Assembly (NCBI GenBank): GCA_030998015.1
Contig: JARWMV010000247.1
Location: 1-64,000, forward strand
Origin: Ceratorhiza oryzae-sativae
Lineage: Eukaryota > Basidiomycota > Agaricomycetes > Cantharellales > Ceratobasidiaceae
Length of the DNA stretch: 64,000 nucleotides
Reading direction: 5' to 3'
The notes beneath the pieces were generated by a model. It ran no database searches. It was not told where the DNA came from and saw only the letters and a program-made list of their open reading frames with translations. Both the position numbers and the translations under genes were made by a program. Numbering within the stretch: position 1 is the first letter of the stretch; every line of letters starts with the position of its first letter. This document shows, piece by piece, positions 1-11,195 of this stretch.

Positions 1-492
1 AAAGGCTATGGTGCAGAAGAAAATTGTTGACGACGACAAGTCAGGCGACAAGGAAAACAGTAAGAAAATGAAAGAACTTGTATTCAACAAGAGGTCAAGT
101 TCTTGAGGAGTCCTCTGTGAACTTGACCTGGTTTATATACATAGTACAAGCCACATCATAACAAACAAGTCTGTACAGTGAGTCACGACAGATAAGAGAT
201 AGAAGCAGTAGAAGCGACTGCGGAACTGCAGAATTTCACATCAGAGTTGAAATACATCTCAGTTACCAGTCCGGAACATTCCCTGAGTCACATGACACAG
301 ATATACCATAAAAGGCAAGTATGTTTTGAAGACGATCTCATAAAATGTAGTAAATCGAGAAAATATTGTAGAGTGGATGTATGCGTGTCAGTTTGTGACA
401 AAAATAGTTGGGAACCTAAAGCCCATCTCAAGAATGCACCAGAAGCATTATCCAAGTTCCACCAAGATCACCCTGACGCGCCTGGGCCTTAA
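1..492 (+). pseudogene. C-terminal chromodomain end of a Ty3/gypsy polyprotein
   Basis: The first bases encode GYGAEEN and, beyond an inserted solo LTR, the same frame continues with SWEPKAHLKNAPEALSKF and ends in DAPGP-stop. This is the characteristic end of an integrase-linked chromodomain (Trp-Glu-Pro followed by the NAPE helix) in fungal chromoviruses. Chromodomains bind methylated histone tails and steer integration to heterochromatin. The frame is exactly continuous when the insert plus one copy of its 5-bp duplication is ignored, so the chromodomain was intact before the insertion. The rest of the element lies upstream of the window. Confidence 0.8.
25..400 (+). repeat. Solo LTR, family B (copy 1), with TSD AAAAT
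   Basis: A 376-bp unit starts TGTTGACGACG and ends GTGACA. It is flanked by direct repeats AAAAT at 20-24 and 401-405. Near-identical units are at 49317-49691 and 54992-55375. No internal retrotransposon sequence is present, so it is a solo LTR left by LTR-LTR recombination. It splits the chromodomain frame of the older gypsy element. Confidence 0.9.
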
Positions 493-503
493 TGGGGGGG
501 AAG
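491..503 (+). other. Polypurine tract of gypsy element A
   Basis: AATGGGGGGGAAG directly abuts the LTR that begins at 504. This is the expected primer site for plus-strand DNA synthesis and fixes the element's orientation as plus. Confidence 0.8.
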
Positions 504-1013
504 TGTCATGGCCTAGACCATGAGCACGATTTTATTATGAATTTTCTATATTTTATAACTTCCTTTTTACGATGTTTTGGACAAGTCCTGTTTATTCAGA
601 TATATGCAGTTTATTTACCTTCATGTCACGTGACCTTGTTGTTGTTGACTCAATGTTTGGTGTTACCGGAATGTTCTGTAGTGACATGGCACTGTTAGCT
701 TCTTATTGGTCCTGGTATTTGATTTGTACTGCCTCGGCCATGAATATATAAGGGAGAGTCTGAGAGCCTTAAGCCTCAGAACTCGACCTCCTGTCGTATC
801 CCCTCTACTACCTGTGTGACTTACCAGTCCATAGTCCCTGCCCAGTCCTCTTAAGGACAAGTGCACTTACTACTCTACCTTCTTGCGTCTTATCGCACCC
901 TCACTGCACGTCCACCCCTAGACGTTGTCAGTAAAGCCTCCGGCATCGCTGCCCATAGGCTTGTCATCACCACTTAGGTGTTTGACGTTACTGTTCAGGT
1001 CGTAGCTCTGACA
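504..1013 (+). repeat. 3' LTR of gypsy element A (LTR family A)
   Basis: The 510-bp LTR begins TGTCATGGCC and ends CTCTGACA (5-bp TGTCA/TGACA inverted ends). It holds a TATA-like tatataaggg near 745. It follows the polypurine tract directly, so it is the downstream LTR of an element whose body lies off the left edge. A second, solo copy is at 56489-57015 on the other strand. Confidence 0.88.
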
Positions 1014-2097
1014 GTGGGCAGCATCAAACAAGTGAGACACTATTCCCCAAATTATCACCTATTGTCAGTGGTTGGAGGCTCTTTGGATACACCATGCTCA
1101 CCTCCAAGAGTACCTGGGGGAAGGGGCTAATGAATCCAAACAACCAACAACAGCAATATTTGTTGATGGGGACGATAGTGAGTACAATGGTGACCTTCCA
1201 GAAGGAAATGCCAAGCCTTGGGAGGATGTAGATGAGGATGTGGATGGTGTTGATACTAGTGAGGTGGGTAGAAGACCAGCAGTGCCTTCAACGGATGCAG
1301 ACTCAGTTGAACATCCTGCTCCGGAATTTGCAATTGCCATAAAGCCAACCCATAAGGCGTCTATGCAAACTCTGATACAGGATTATGGAGCAGTCACGTT
1401 TGAACAATCCCTTAGCTTTTTCCTATGCCCTTACACCTGTGGATGCTATTGGATACTTCAGACGGACATGTTTGACGTATGGCATAAACTCACATTGTAT
1501 CATCACCCTCTCTCATTTGCTCCTGACGAACCCTCACAATGCAATGTCATTTGAGCTTGGCCTCCTGTCCAGGACACTCAAGGGTGTCTGCTCCATCGCC
1601 TAGATCCAGCCTTCAACACTGCTCTATATGTTCATGATCCTGAAGAGTCTGGTTTACTCTGTAAGTCACCTTTTAAATTAAAGCTATAATTAACTGACCA
1701 GTTGGGTGTTTTGACAATTACAGGTTATTGTGCTGGTCGAGTCTGGGCTATTTTCCATCTTCCAGAGTGTCTGAGGTATATGTTCAGTGGTGAACTCGTA
1801 TACCTAGAACCATTTACATCATTCGACTCCCAGCCTTCCCAGGTTCATGGGCTTCACACTACAGCACGAACACGAGGGATCAATGGGAACTATATGGGTT
1901 GAGTGGTTCCGATCGAAGATGTCATGTTGGCATGTCATTTGGCTCCCCATTTCTGTCAAGTACCTCAAGGAGTAACTCTGGATTCCCATGTGGACATATT
2001 TCAGCAAACTCGTAATTTCTTTTTCAACCATTATTTTAATCACTATACCTTTCAGCTAGTGTGGTACTGGCGTCACTTAGAAGAGGTTTCATTGTAA
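1014..2097 (+). pseudogene. C-terminal remnant of a Plavaka-type transposase
   Basis: Coding similarity starts right at the LTR edge (VRHYSPNYHLL), runs through HLQEYLGEGANES and an acidic stretch, then DMFDVWHKLTL, a GT-AG intron at 1661-1723, GRVWAIFHLPECLRYMFSG and VVPIEDVMLACHLAPHF, and ends FNHYTFQLVWYW. As I recall the family, this order is typical of the C-terminal region of fungal Plavaka transposases. The frame is broken: one shift/stop after 1550 and a TGA at 1900-1902 in place of an expected Trp. The 5' part is missing because gypsy A inserted here. The family name is from recall, not a search. Confidence 0.65.
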
Positions 2098-2119
2098 CAC
2101 CCTTATAGCTCTTGTATAT

Positions 2120-3640
2120 ATTCTACACACTGTGATTCGAAATGATAGGTACAGTTATGAAATGCACGAATAACTGAAATATCAAATAAGACAAAAATGA
2201 AACGTACCGGTTGGTGATGGCACGCAGGAGCATTGATTTGCTGATACCATTGCGACTGCAGAGGGCATAGTGGAGGCCACGCTTGAGACGGAATGTCGCA
2301 GAGTTGAGCAAGATCTTGGCACCGTAGGTGAGTGAAAACTGGGAGTTGCACAGGTCCTCGCCTTCCTCCTTGTCCCTGTTGTCACCATCCTCACTATTGG
2401 CCTTGTTGGCAGAGTGGAGCAAGAGGTTGCGGGTGAGCGAAGTGGTGTTGGGTGAAGCGTCGGCAATCCCAAATTAGGGAGCAAGCGCAGCCTCTCAGGA
2501 AGTGATCTCGAAGTTGTGGGTGGCCAGGAGGTTGGTGGTCAAGTGAGCAGCGTACTGGATCAATGGGTGAATGGCCTTGACGTTGCCGCCAGCCTTCTTG
2601 TAGAGGACAGCGATTGACGCAGCAATGGCAGTTGGATCAGCAGCCTTGACAGGCGGGAGGTTCGAACCGTCGTTGGTCTCGGTGAGCTTGCCAACTTGGG
2701 GAATGGTGGCAATCGCCTTTTGGATGACACCGCACACCTCGGGGTCAGCGACTTGCTTGGCAATCTTGATTAAGCTGGGGAATAACTTGGGGATGAACGG
2801 CCGAACAGTGAACTCACCATTGACGAGCTTCGATATGTTGTTGGTGATCACAGTGACCTTGTGCTTGGTGGCTGTCAAACGCTCGGTGAGACCACTGGAC
2901 AAGAGTGGGACCATGAGCAAGAGGGTGGGGGCATCTACTTCAGAAACGAATGGTGGTGGCTGAAAGGAGCTGGATAGTCTTGGGGACCTCCTCGACCGGC
3001 TTGATTAGAGCATTAATTAACATGGTGATAAACTTCACGATATCCTTGTTCGACACTAGAGCGGTGGCCTTGGTGAGCGACTCGCGGGTGGCCTTCTTGA
3101 CGTCAGCCTTGGTGTCCCAGATCACCTCCACAAGGATGGGGATGATGTCAGGGGAGAGCTTGGCCATCTGATCAGGTGCAGGGACGATGAGCTTGTTCGA
3201 GACCGCGATAGAGCCAGTCTTGACCTGCCACTTGCTGGCCATCTTGATCTGATGCAAAAGCGTGGGGAGGATGAGCGCAGGGAGGATGAGCACGACGGTC
3301 CATGAGTTCGCGGACAGCGTCAAGAGTGGCAGTTCGGACGGCGGGCGTCTTGTCGGCAAGCGTCTCAAGAAGGGCGTGGAAGACACCGATATCGGTTGAG
3401 TCAATGATAAACGGTTCGATGCACTTGCCAGCACCCTTTTCGCACAGGACCGAGAAGGCCGTGCAGGCACCCTCGTGGGCGGCGGGCGACTTTCTGTCAT
3501 TGAGCGCAGCAACGACAGCTGGGACAAAGCCAACGCTGACAAGGACGTTGGGGCCATCAGCGTTGACCTAGGCCGCAAGAGACACACCAGCCTCTTGTAG
3601 GCAGTCTTGAGAGGGCATCTAATGGTGAATCAAGCACCCG
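2120..3640 (-). pseudogene. Translation elongation factor 3 (eEF3) pseudogene fragment
   Basis: eEF3 is the fungal ribosome-associated ATPase. The minus strand shows its HEAT-repeat region in order: SPAAHEGACTAFSVLCEKGA (near 3480-3420), KWQVKTGSIA, IWDTKADVKKA, LVSNKDI, NPVEEVP-like KPVEEVP, then the start of ABC domain 1 with [20 protein letters not shown]. The Walker A site is damaged (NGISKS where GPNGSGKS is expected). There is a frame shift near 3290, two in-frame stops near 2495 and 2475, and the frame runs into a GT splice site near 2211 with no following exon. Everything after the first Walker A is absent, so it is a truncated, dead copy; it abuts the Plavaka remnant tail to tail. 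Confidence 0.85.
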
Positions 3641-6197
3641 GGGACGCCAAGAGCATTGTCGCTGTGAGTAAGATATATTAGCACATGAAAAAGATGCAAT
3701 CCCGGGCAGACTCACCGACTCCAGGTGATCAACACCTGTGTTTTTTCTAACCAGTGGAGAGGTGTCGGTCGATCAGTTGGGGGTAGTAAAGGTACCGCGC
3801 TATACATAGGCCGATGGTGAGCGGGCGGGCTAATAACGCCAAGTGACCAGGTACTTACGACAATTGCATGGTAGAAGTGACGAAGTCGCAACCGAGCATC
3901 AGACTTGAGACTGCGAAACTGAACTGCTTCGTGGGTGGTCTGAGAGGCATTGCAGCAAGTGGCCAGTAGCAAACCAAGCACTTGTAGAAAAGCCCAGTGT
4001 GTTGTCGCTGCAATCAATATCCGTTAGCAGATGAATCGAGGAGACGTTCGAAGAACGACCCACCAACTGTGAGTAATCAACGCCTGCGTCGTTCCTGACT
4101 GGTGGAGCGACGCTCGAGTGGTTGGGCTAAACAAAAATCGACAGTAAGGAAGCGATTTAAGAAAGCCGAGCCGTATAGTACGTACGGCTGTGGTGACCTA
4201 GCAGTTTTGAACGGAGTAGAGACTGAGCACGGAACTGCAGCCGCAAAACCAAACAGCCACTGGGTCCCCGAGGCCACAGTTCACTGAATCACGAAGGCGA
4301 GCTGTATTGTCGTTTGAGCATCCTACAGACACGACTTGTCGACTACTCACGAACTGTCATGCTCGGGGAAGCAGGGCGGGGCAAACACTGTATGTATGGA
4401 TGACCTGGGTGTTCATCTATCTGAGTACAGCCGCCGTCATAAACTGTCTCGAGGCGTAGTGGAGGGTAGCTTAGGAGCCGATGTATGAGGGGGGAAGTCG
4501 CCAGGCATGTCTTTAGGGTCGGGGCACATGTTCCGGGCTCCAGAGGGGTCGGTAAAGTCGAACGCGAACAAGTCAAGTGTCGAGAACCAAAGAGAACCGA
4601 AGAGCGGAACCATGCAGGGTCTGGAGCCCTGGATGAGCAGCAAGAAAAGCTGCTGTGGTCCGTGTGCAGGAACAGCCCGAGCGCCACTCGGCCGTGTGTT
4701 GGGGGTCAGGCGGTCTCGTTGGTTCCCGCCACTAATCCCCTCTCCGTCCCTACGTCGCGTTCGATGCATCCTCTCGCTCCCATCGTGCACCGAACGGGCG
4801 CCACCACTGACACTTGGCCCTGCTTTTCGGCAAACCGCCTTGGCTTATGGCTGCCTCTGGCGTTGCTGGGCTAGTTGACATGTCCTTGGTCGCGGACATT
4901 TGTTGAGCGTGAGTTAATTTAATTCATGTCGTTCGTTCAGCCCTGTGCTAAAAGTCTATTATCAGGCCGCATCACCCCTCCCCCGCCCAATCGACGTCTG
5001 GTCTCAACCGCTGGCTGTGGTTTGGAGATCGCCCTTTACCGAGTTTGACATCGCACGAAACTCATGTCGGTATGTTTGTCATGACCAGAATCGGGCTCTG
5101 GACTCACTTCTACTTATCAGTCTTCTCTTTTGGTCGCCTCAACCTCCAGGCTGACGCTGATGGAACCGACGGTTGCCCTCACCCACGTCTAACATCTTTG
5201 CCGACCCGCCATCACTCGACTTGGCACTAATTGACTCGGGTTGGTCTGATTCGCATTGATCTTCGGTATGTCGAGTCCTTTTACCTGCTCTATACCCATT
5301 ATGCTAAATATCTTGCGCTAGACCTCATCGCCCCTCTTGGTTATATGGCGGGGGCAGATATGCACACCGTCGTTCTTGTTGTACCTGCTTAGCCTGGCAC
5401 TCGATTCATTCGACGCCACTTGGCTGTCTGGCTCAGTATGTTGGTTTCATCTCTGCTGTCGTATCACGACAAGCGGCGGGCGCTGATGCTTCTCCTTCAG
5501 ACATCGACCCTGGCGCTATGTCTTGCAAGGCGGGCGTTGGCTTGGACCGCAATGCTGGTACCTGGGCCACTGTCAAACACTTGACATCGGTAAGTTCCGC
5601 CCGCACTTCACCAACCTTTGCTTGCCAACATATAAAACCAGTGCTACACGTCTGGACATCACGCCGATTCCCCGCCGAAGCAATAGCCGCCTAGGTGCTG
5701 AGCCCATCCACTGTGGACCAATAGCCAGAACGCAATTGGGCTCTTCAGGTCGAGTCGGCCTTGTTATTTTTCTTTTTCCGTTTCGTTTTGCTGGTCGGAT
5801 CCTACATCCAGGTATGTCTGCTTATCATTCCATTATACCCATAGCTTATGCCTATCGTAGCCTGTCACACAAGTACATAGGGTGCTGTTCTCTGCTTGTT
5901 CGGCAAACCTGTCCGGTCCTAGGTAAGCCAACCATAGTGAGGGATTGTGTTGTCGCTTGTACTAATTGTTTTTATGTTTTTTATTCGTAGTCTGATTTTG
6001 GCCGTGCAGCCTGCGCGTCGGTTTGTTCCTTCTCTTTCCTCATTCGTACCCACTCGGGCTGATTGGCTCCAGCTTAGACGTGGAGTTGTGACCTCTAGTC
6101 ATACGGTACTTGTTGACTCTTCCTCCCAATGATCGTAATTTCATGTTTAATTTTTATACCTGGTCGAACGTCACTCATACCTGATTTCTTGTTGCAG
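3641..6197. other. Region with no recognised gene
   Basis: No convincing coding signal. Two diverged copies of a roughly 140-bp segment lie about 360 bp apart (around 3650-3790 and 4005-4130; both share TTGTCGCTG and an atcaacRcctg core). Open frames at 4437-4878 overlap each other on both strands in a GC-rich stretch and show no family features. From about 5580 onward several GT-AG intron-like segments occur and could be 5' exons or leader introns of the TET/JBP-like gene that follows. Confidence 0.4.
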
Positions 6198-7627
6198 GCC
6201 ACATCATGTTCGACTACACTGTGCCCCGCTATCTACCTGAGTACTTCTACGGTGATCGACTTTCCCCAGATCCCAACAATCGAAAGTACGTGAGGGTATT
6301 CGATATTCGCAGTTCCAACACAGAGGGATGGGAGACGGAAATTCAGAGAAGGGTCTGACATGGTGTTGACAACGCTTGTAAGTGTCTTATTCTGTCTTAA
6401 TGATAGCAGCGTCCGATAAACTCACAGAATATCTCTAGTTATCCTAGAAGACTGGTCGTTAGCTGTCCATCAGCATTACATGGACACTTTTGGTTTCCCA
6501 AAGCTGGGGGATCCGCCATCACGCATGGGGGGGCATATGTATCTGTCGGGATCAGCCTTGCGTGATCGCAGGGTATGACGAGTCTGTGATTGCTTGCTAT
6601 TTACCCAGGCTTATCAACGGCTCCTCGCTGGTAAGTACTACAATCAACTGTTTCTACCCAATATTGAAATGTTATAGGTGAATTTCAGCAAGGCCTCTTA
6701 TGATCATGCTCTACTCAAAGCCCGCCCGCCGTCATCATCCAGTGCGGGGCGAGCTGTCAAAACCCGTCATAGCACTGACATCAAACGGTATGATATGGGC
6801 ATCTGGCTCTCAGATCACTACGGCCTATGGCATGCCACTGGACACTCGGTATGTTATTTCAATGGATAGGTTTACTATGATACTCATACATGCTCTAGCA
6901 TTCAGATACCCTTGCTCCCACCCGAGATACCACCCGGTACCTCACCAACGACCAGTGGGCCTCCCAGATCCAGTACTTGGATGGGACGCACCCTGTGGAC
7001 AAATGGGTCGACTACTTCATGTGGCTGACTCGACCCGAGCTGTATGAAGCACTACATGCAGCATGCCCCCTCTATCGCCAGAACCCAGGGTTCTTCCCAT
7101 TTGACCAGGTGTGGCACTCTTCCTTCCCGGGGAAGGCCCTATTGGTCAACCAGCAAAGTGGGGAGCACTGAGACACTCAAGGTGTGCACCAGGCTTGGGA
7201 TGTGCTTATTGCTGCAGGAGAGTTCGAAGGAGGGGAGCTGTATCTGGTCGATTCTGATATCCACATTCCGTTTTTGCCTGGGGATATGGTTGCCTTTGAT
7301 GGCACTTCCCAAAGGCACGAAATCCGGCCCTTCAGGGGCAAACTCTGGATCTCTCACGTGTACTTCATCCACTGCTCTGTGTTGGATGAGCTGGGTGTTC
7401 CGATGCAGCTGGAGGACCTGTATCTGTCAGATTTGCAAGAATGGATTGGTCAATTTGTGCTGAATGGACCTGGTGGGCAACCGCCTGCCTCTCATGTGGC
7501 TACTCTGCCCGTTCCTCCTCCCTCTGCTACCTCCTCTTCTGCTGCATCGGTCCTTGGCAAGCGAAAGCGAAAGCGGTCTCGGTCTAGGCGTTCCAAGGGT
7601 AAGTCAAAAGATTCTGTCCAGTCTTAA
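6198..7627 (+). pseudogene. TET/JBP-like 2-oxoglutarate/Fe(II) dioxygenase, inactivated
   Basis: Fungal TET/JBP enzymes oxidise methylated bases in DNA and are often carried by, or expanded with, KDZ-type transposons. Visible exons: 6198-6377, 6439-6630, 6678-6848 and 6899-7627, separated by short GT-AG introns. The last exon contains FFPFDQVWHSSFPGKALL, then the metal-binding HxD site read as H-stop-D (CAC TGA GAC at 7166-7174), then GGELYLVDSDIHIPFLPGD and the distal His in SQRHEIRPF, with WISHVYF after it. The C-terminus is a basic Lys/Arg tail (KRKRKRSRSRR). Further breaks are a TGA at 6356-6358 and a frame break near 6576. The family call rests on the HxD...H layout and recall of fungal members. 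Confidence 0.68.
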
Positions 7628-8628
7628 ACGATTGCTTCATTCTGTTCTACGTCTTTGTCTTATCTGTACCTTAACTACATTTGCTTAATTAAAATGTTTC
7701 TTTCTTCTATTTTGCCTGAACACTCTTAGTTTATAAATGCTATTTTCCATTATACTAGCAACTGGGATACATTTTTGTTATCTTGCCTCCCAGTAGATGT
7801 ATAGCAGTTTATACACTCACGTATGCTGATGAATCATGTTAATATACGTCAATCACATTAACTCCGATTTATTCCAAAAAATCTGCAATAACCAGTCTGA
7901 GTTACATTAATCAATAATCCATCTTTTCCTGATGTATGTCTGTTTGATGGGTCATAACAATACTGGTAAATTTTAGAGGATGCAGTGTCATGGCAATGAG
8001 CCCATCATGATGCCAACAGTGTTGAATTTTCTAGTTGCAATTGTAATATGATAGTGTGACAGGCTGAATTTGTGAATATACACATTCAATGCATGCTATT
8101 AGCATGGTTCAAATGCACCCTCATGTATCAAAATTGGATCACTCAGTGGTAAGATGCAGCCCAGAAAATGACATATGCATTCACCCAAAAGTTACATTCT
8201 CCTCCTTAAACTAATTGGCCAATATCTTCTGTACCAATCAACTGATTTTGGCATGTTAGTGCATGATCTGCTTGTGCTGATGCAATGCATACAACTAAAA
8301 GATTCAGCAGCTCATATATCATGTTTAATGGCATGCACACTTATAAATGCAAAAAAATATCCATACACACCCCCAGATAGTTTTTGCTGCAGTATCTCAT
8401 CCCATAAATTCCATAAAAAATGTAATGTGGTAATAAAACACAACCTGCAGTTACAGTTGGCGTTTTCTGTCTGTGGTAGGGGCTTTTGGGCTGTTTTAAC
8501 TCTGTTTCACTCCCCTGGTGACCATCTTATATCCTACAACTTCACTGGCACGTTGAGCAACACGTTTTGATTAAATGTGATAGGTGCTATAGGTGGACAA
8601 TCGTGCATTGAGACTGGAAGGGCTGGTC
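7628..8628. other. AT-rich non-coding stretch
   Basis: No supported gene. The stretch is AT-rich with scattered short repeats (for example several catgca/gcatgc words) and may be a decayed repeat, but I could not identify its ends. Confidence 0.4.
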
Positions 8629-8638
8629 TCACGTGATC

Positions 8639-9296
8639 CGGGGGTTTTTTTTTTGCATTCAATTTTAACGAGCTACATGAACACGACGGTCAAACCGCTT
8701 GGGACACAGTCCGGGAACCAGAAGTGGCGGCCGTAAGGGCAGGGGGCATCAACGAGAGAGAAGAAATAACAGGGGCGTAAGCGGGGGGGGGTAAAAAGTA
8801 GGGCCCGAAGGCAACACGGACACGACGAACTAAATAGTAACACAGTCGGTATAGTTAATTTTACGGAACGCAGAGGTAAATTTCAAGAAAGTGGCCATAA
8901 CCCGAAGGCCCAAGATGGTGCCGAACAGGTCAGTAAGAAGCAGAGGCTTTGAGGCCTTGAGTAAGATGTGACGACGCGTGTCCCACAACGCGCACTCCCT
9001 GAGCACGTGCGAGACCGTTTGCCTAGTCTGAAAATCGCATTGGCATTCTACCATGTTGCTCCCCGTTGGCAGAGACGTAAGGTTGAAACGCTCGTAGTAC
9101 TCGCCGAAAAACCCATGACCGAGAATGATCTGGATGAGGCGGCAGTGTGTGGCCCTATCGCCCGCAAAGCTAGTATGGAATTCGTGGAGCTTCCATGTTG
9201 GTGCACGGTTGAGTGTTATGTGGACGTGGTTGGAGTGGCGTTCTGACTTCCACTTTTGTCCCCAACGGGTGATGGCTCTGGATTTAGCCTTGGCCT
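8639..9296 (-). mobile_element. 5'-truncated LINE (non-LTR retrotransposon), family T
   Basis: The minus strand carries the C-terminal end of a LINE ORF2 (about 9296 to 8830), including GHGFFGEYYERFN and the zinc-knuckle-like CQCDF...TVSHVLRECALW that follows RNase H in Tad/I-like elements, then a 3' UTR and a run of A (T10 on the plus strand at 8645-8654). Direct repeats TCACGTGATC at 8629-8638 and 9297-9306 flank it, a length usual for target-primed reverse transcription. A few G/C bases lie between the A tract and the left repeat. The core TCACGTGA is palindromic and recurs elsewhere, so the TSD is likely but not certain. Confidence 0.75.
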
Positions 9297-9342
9297 TCAC
9301 GTGATCGGTTGGTCATGATTATGTGAGGCTCGCCGGCCAAAC

Positions 9343-11195
9343 ATGATTTCGACCAGCGTGCTGAGATTTCGAGTGCAGACTGCACCGCCTCTTGAACCTT
9401 GGAAAGCATGGCATTCGGTTGACCTCGCCTCCGACATTAGCCGCGTTGGTGATCTGGTTGCCGACATCGCGCTTGCCCTTGGGCTCGGCGTCGATGCTCG
9501 ACACCTGTCGCTTGAACTCGATGGATTCGCCCTATTGCCGACTAGCCCTGTTGGAGTCGTGCGAGATGGGGATCTCATAACGTGTGTTGAAGTTATCCCT
9601 AATACCCGATCTGTCTAAACCTCCCCCTGACAGACTGCATTATCGAATCCAGTTGGAGAAGCGCAAGGCGGTAGAAGGTTTGTACTTGTGCTGGCTGGAA
9701 TGTTACTTTCTCTTTAATAAAAGACAATCAGTTCTCAATCAGAGCTCGGTCCAGATTTTCAGACCCAGAAGAGACAGAAAACGCGTTCCTCGTCTCCAGT
9801 TGGATCGTCCGCATTACATACTAGACCCTCCAAACCACTTCCACCTAATCCTTCCAAGAACCTCCCTGCAAAATCAGCACCTTCTGCTCAAGGGGGGAAG
9901 CCTAGGCCACTACTTAATCCTGACGCGACATCTTCTGATTCGAGTGAATCAACCGATTCCGATTCGAGCTCTGAAGACGATCCGAATTCGGTTTCGGATA
10001 GCTCGGATTCGGACTCCAGTTCGGATTCCAGTTCAAACTCGAGCTCGGACTCGGACTCGGATGCACCACCCAAACCCCAACCCATCAAACGAAGGCCGGT
10101 CGTCTCGGTGCCAACACCGTGCGTATCGTTCATACCTTGATTTAAGACACAAATGACGATGTCATTTCTCGGTAGCCCGAAACCCAACCTTGTGACGTCC
10201 CAAAACTCAAAATCTAAAAGTCCTTCCCAGCCACTCGTTCCTCCGGGCCAAGGAAAGCGATCCACAAAGGATCGAAACGCCAGGCGTCGAAAACTACAAA
10301 AACACCGAGCGGCTGGGACAGCCACCGTTCCTTATCGTTCCCAGTCCGCGACACCTGCCGTCGTGACCACTGTTTCGGAAAGCACGAGCAAGGCCATCAC
10401 CCGCAGCACCCCCGCGCCACCCATCGCACCAGCGAAAAGCGCGAATAAAAATAAACGTCGCGGATTTGATCAAGATATGGCTACTCAAACCGCTACTCGC
10501 ACTATCTTCGAAGAGTCTACGACTTCGGCTCCTGCAGTACCTGACCCCTTGGTTCCCGCCGCCCAGGCTCGGTCGCGATACACCCACTACCACCTGGTAC
10601 CACCATCCCAGTTGCCGAGTTTGCCCGCAAACGTGGTCGTGACGAGTGTGGATGTGGAGGGGGTTGACGGGATGGACGGGGTTGGAGACTGGTTCGACGG
10701 AGAGGCTGGAGTGAGGGCGGCAGACGCCGATCAGCCGATGCAAGATGCCCAGCCTGGGACGACGCAAAAGATAGACTGGGGTGTCGTCGATGGAGAATGG
10801 GAGAAACGGTGGGACTCTCTCCCATTCGTTGGGGCAGGTAGCTGGCAGGGCTTGAAGGTTGGAGCTGTTCTTGGATGGAAGGTGCGTGCAGCTTCTCTCC
10901 TGCCTGTTCTATGAGCTAACGTGAGGACTCGGACCAGGATCTAATGATAGACCCGGCAACCTTTACCCCTGCCATGAAGATCCACTTGGCTCGTGTCATC
11001 GCTGCACCCGACCTCGGCTCGAATCAGGTCCAGTGCTTCTTTATCGATCGACCTGGCGCCTCAGATGTGGGCTTCGGGTTTGGTGGACGGTTCAGCGGGG
11101 GCTACGCGGACGAGGAAGGGGCCGAAGATGAGGAAACCGGAGAAAGCAGACTTGTTGCGGCTGGAGAAATCGAGGGTTGGAAGGTTGTTGCTTGA
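9343..11195 (+). CDS. Coilin-like Cajal-body protein, five exons
   Basis: Coilin scaffolds nuclear Cajal bodies, where snRNPs mature. Exons 9343-9581, 9634-9677, 9743-10118, 10176-10881 and 10938-11195 total 1623 nt and give one 540-residue frame with all introns (52-65 bp) GT-AG. Residues 1-80 match the ubiquitin-like coilin N-terminus: LRFRVQTAPPLEPWKAW, LSLELDGFALLPTSP and VRDGDLIT. A long Ser/Asp-rich acidic tract follows (about residues 150-200), then a basic nuclear-localisation-like STKDRNARRRKLQKHR, and a C-terminal part resembling the atypical Tudor domain of coilins (GSWQGLKVGAVLGWK, then TPAMKIHLARV). A LINE sits 37 bp upstream of the start codon. The N-terminal match is the strongest evidence. 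Confidence 0.78.

Noticed and set aside
4437..4878. Several overlapping open frames over 110 codons
   Set aside because: They lie on both strands and in more than one frame in GC-rich DNA, with no domain, intron or start context.
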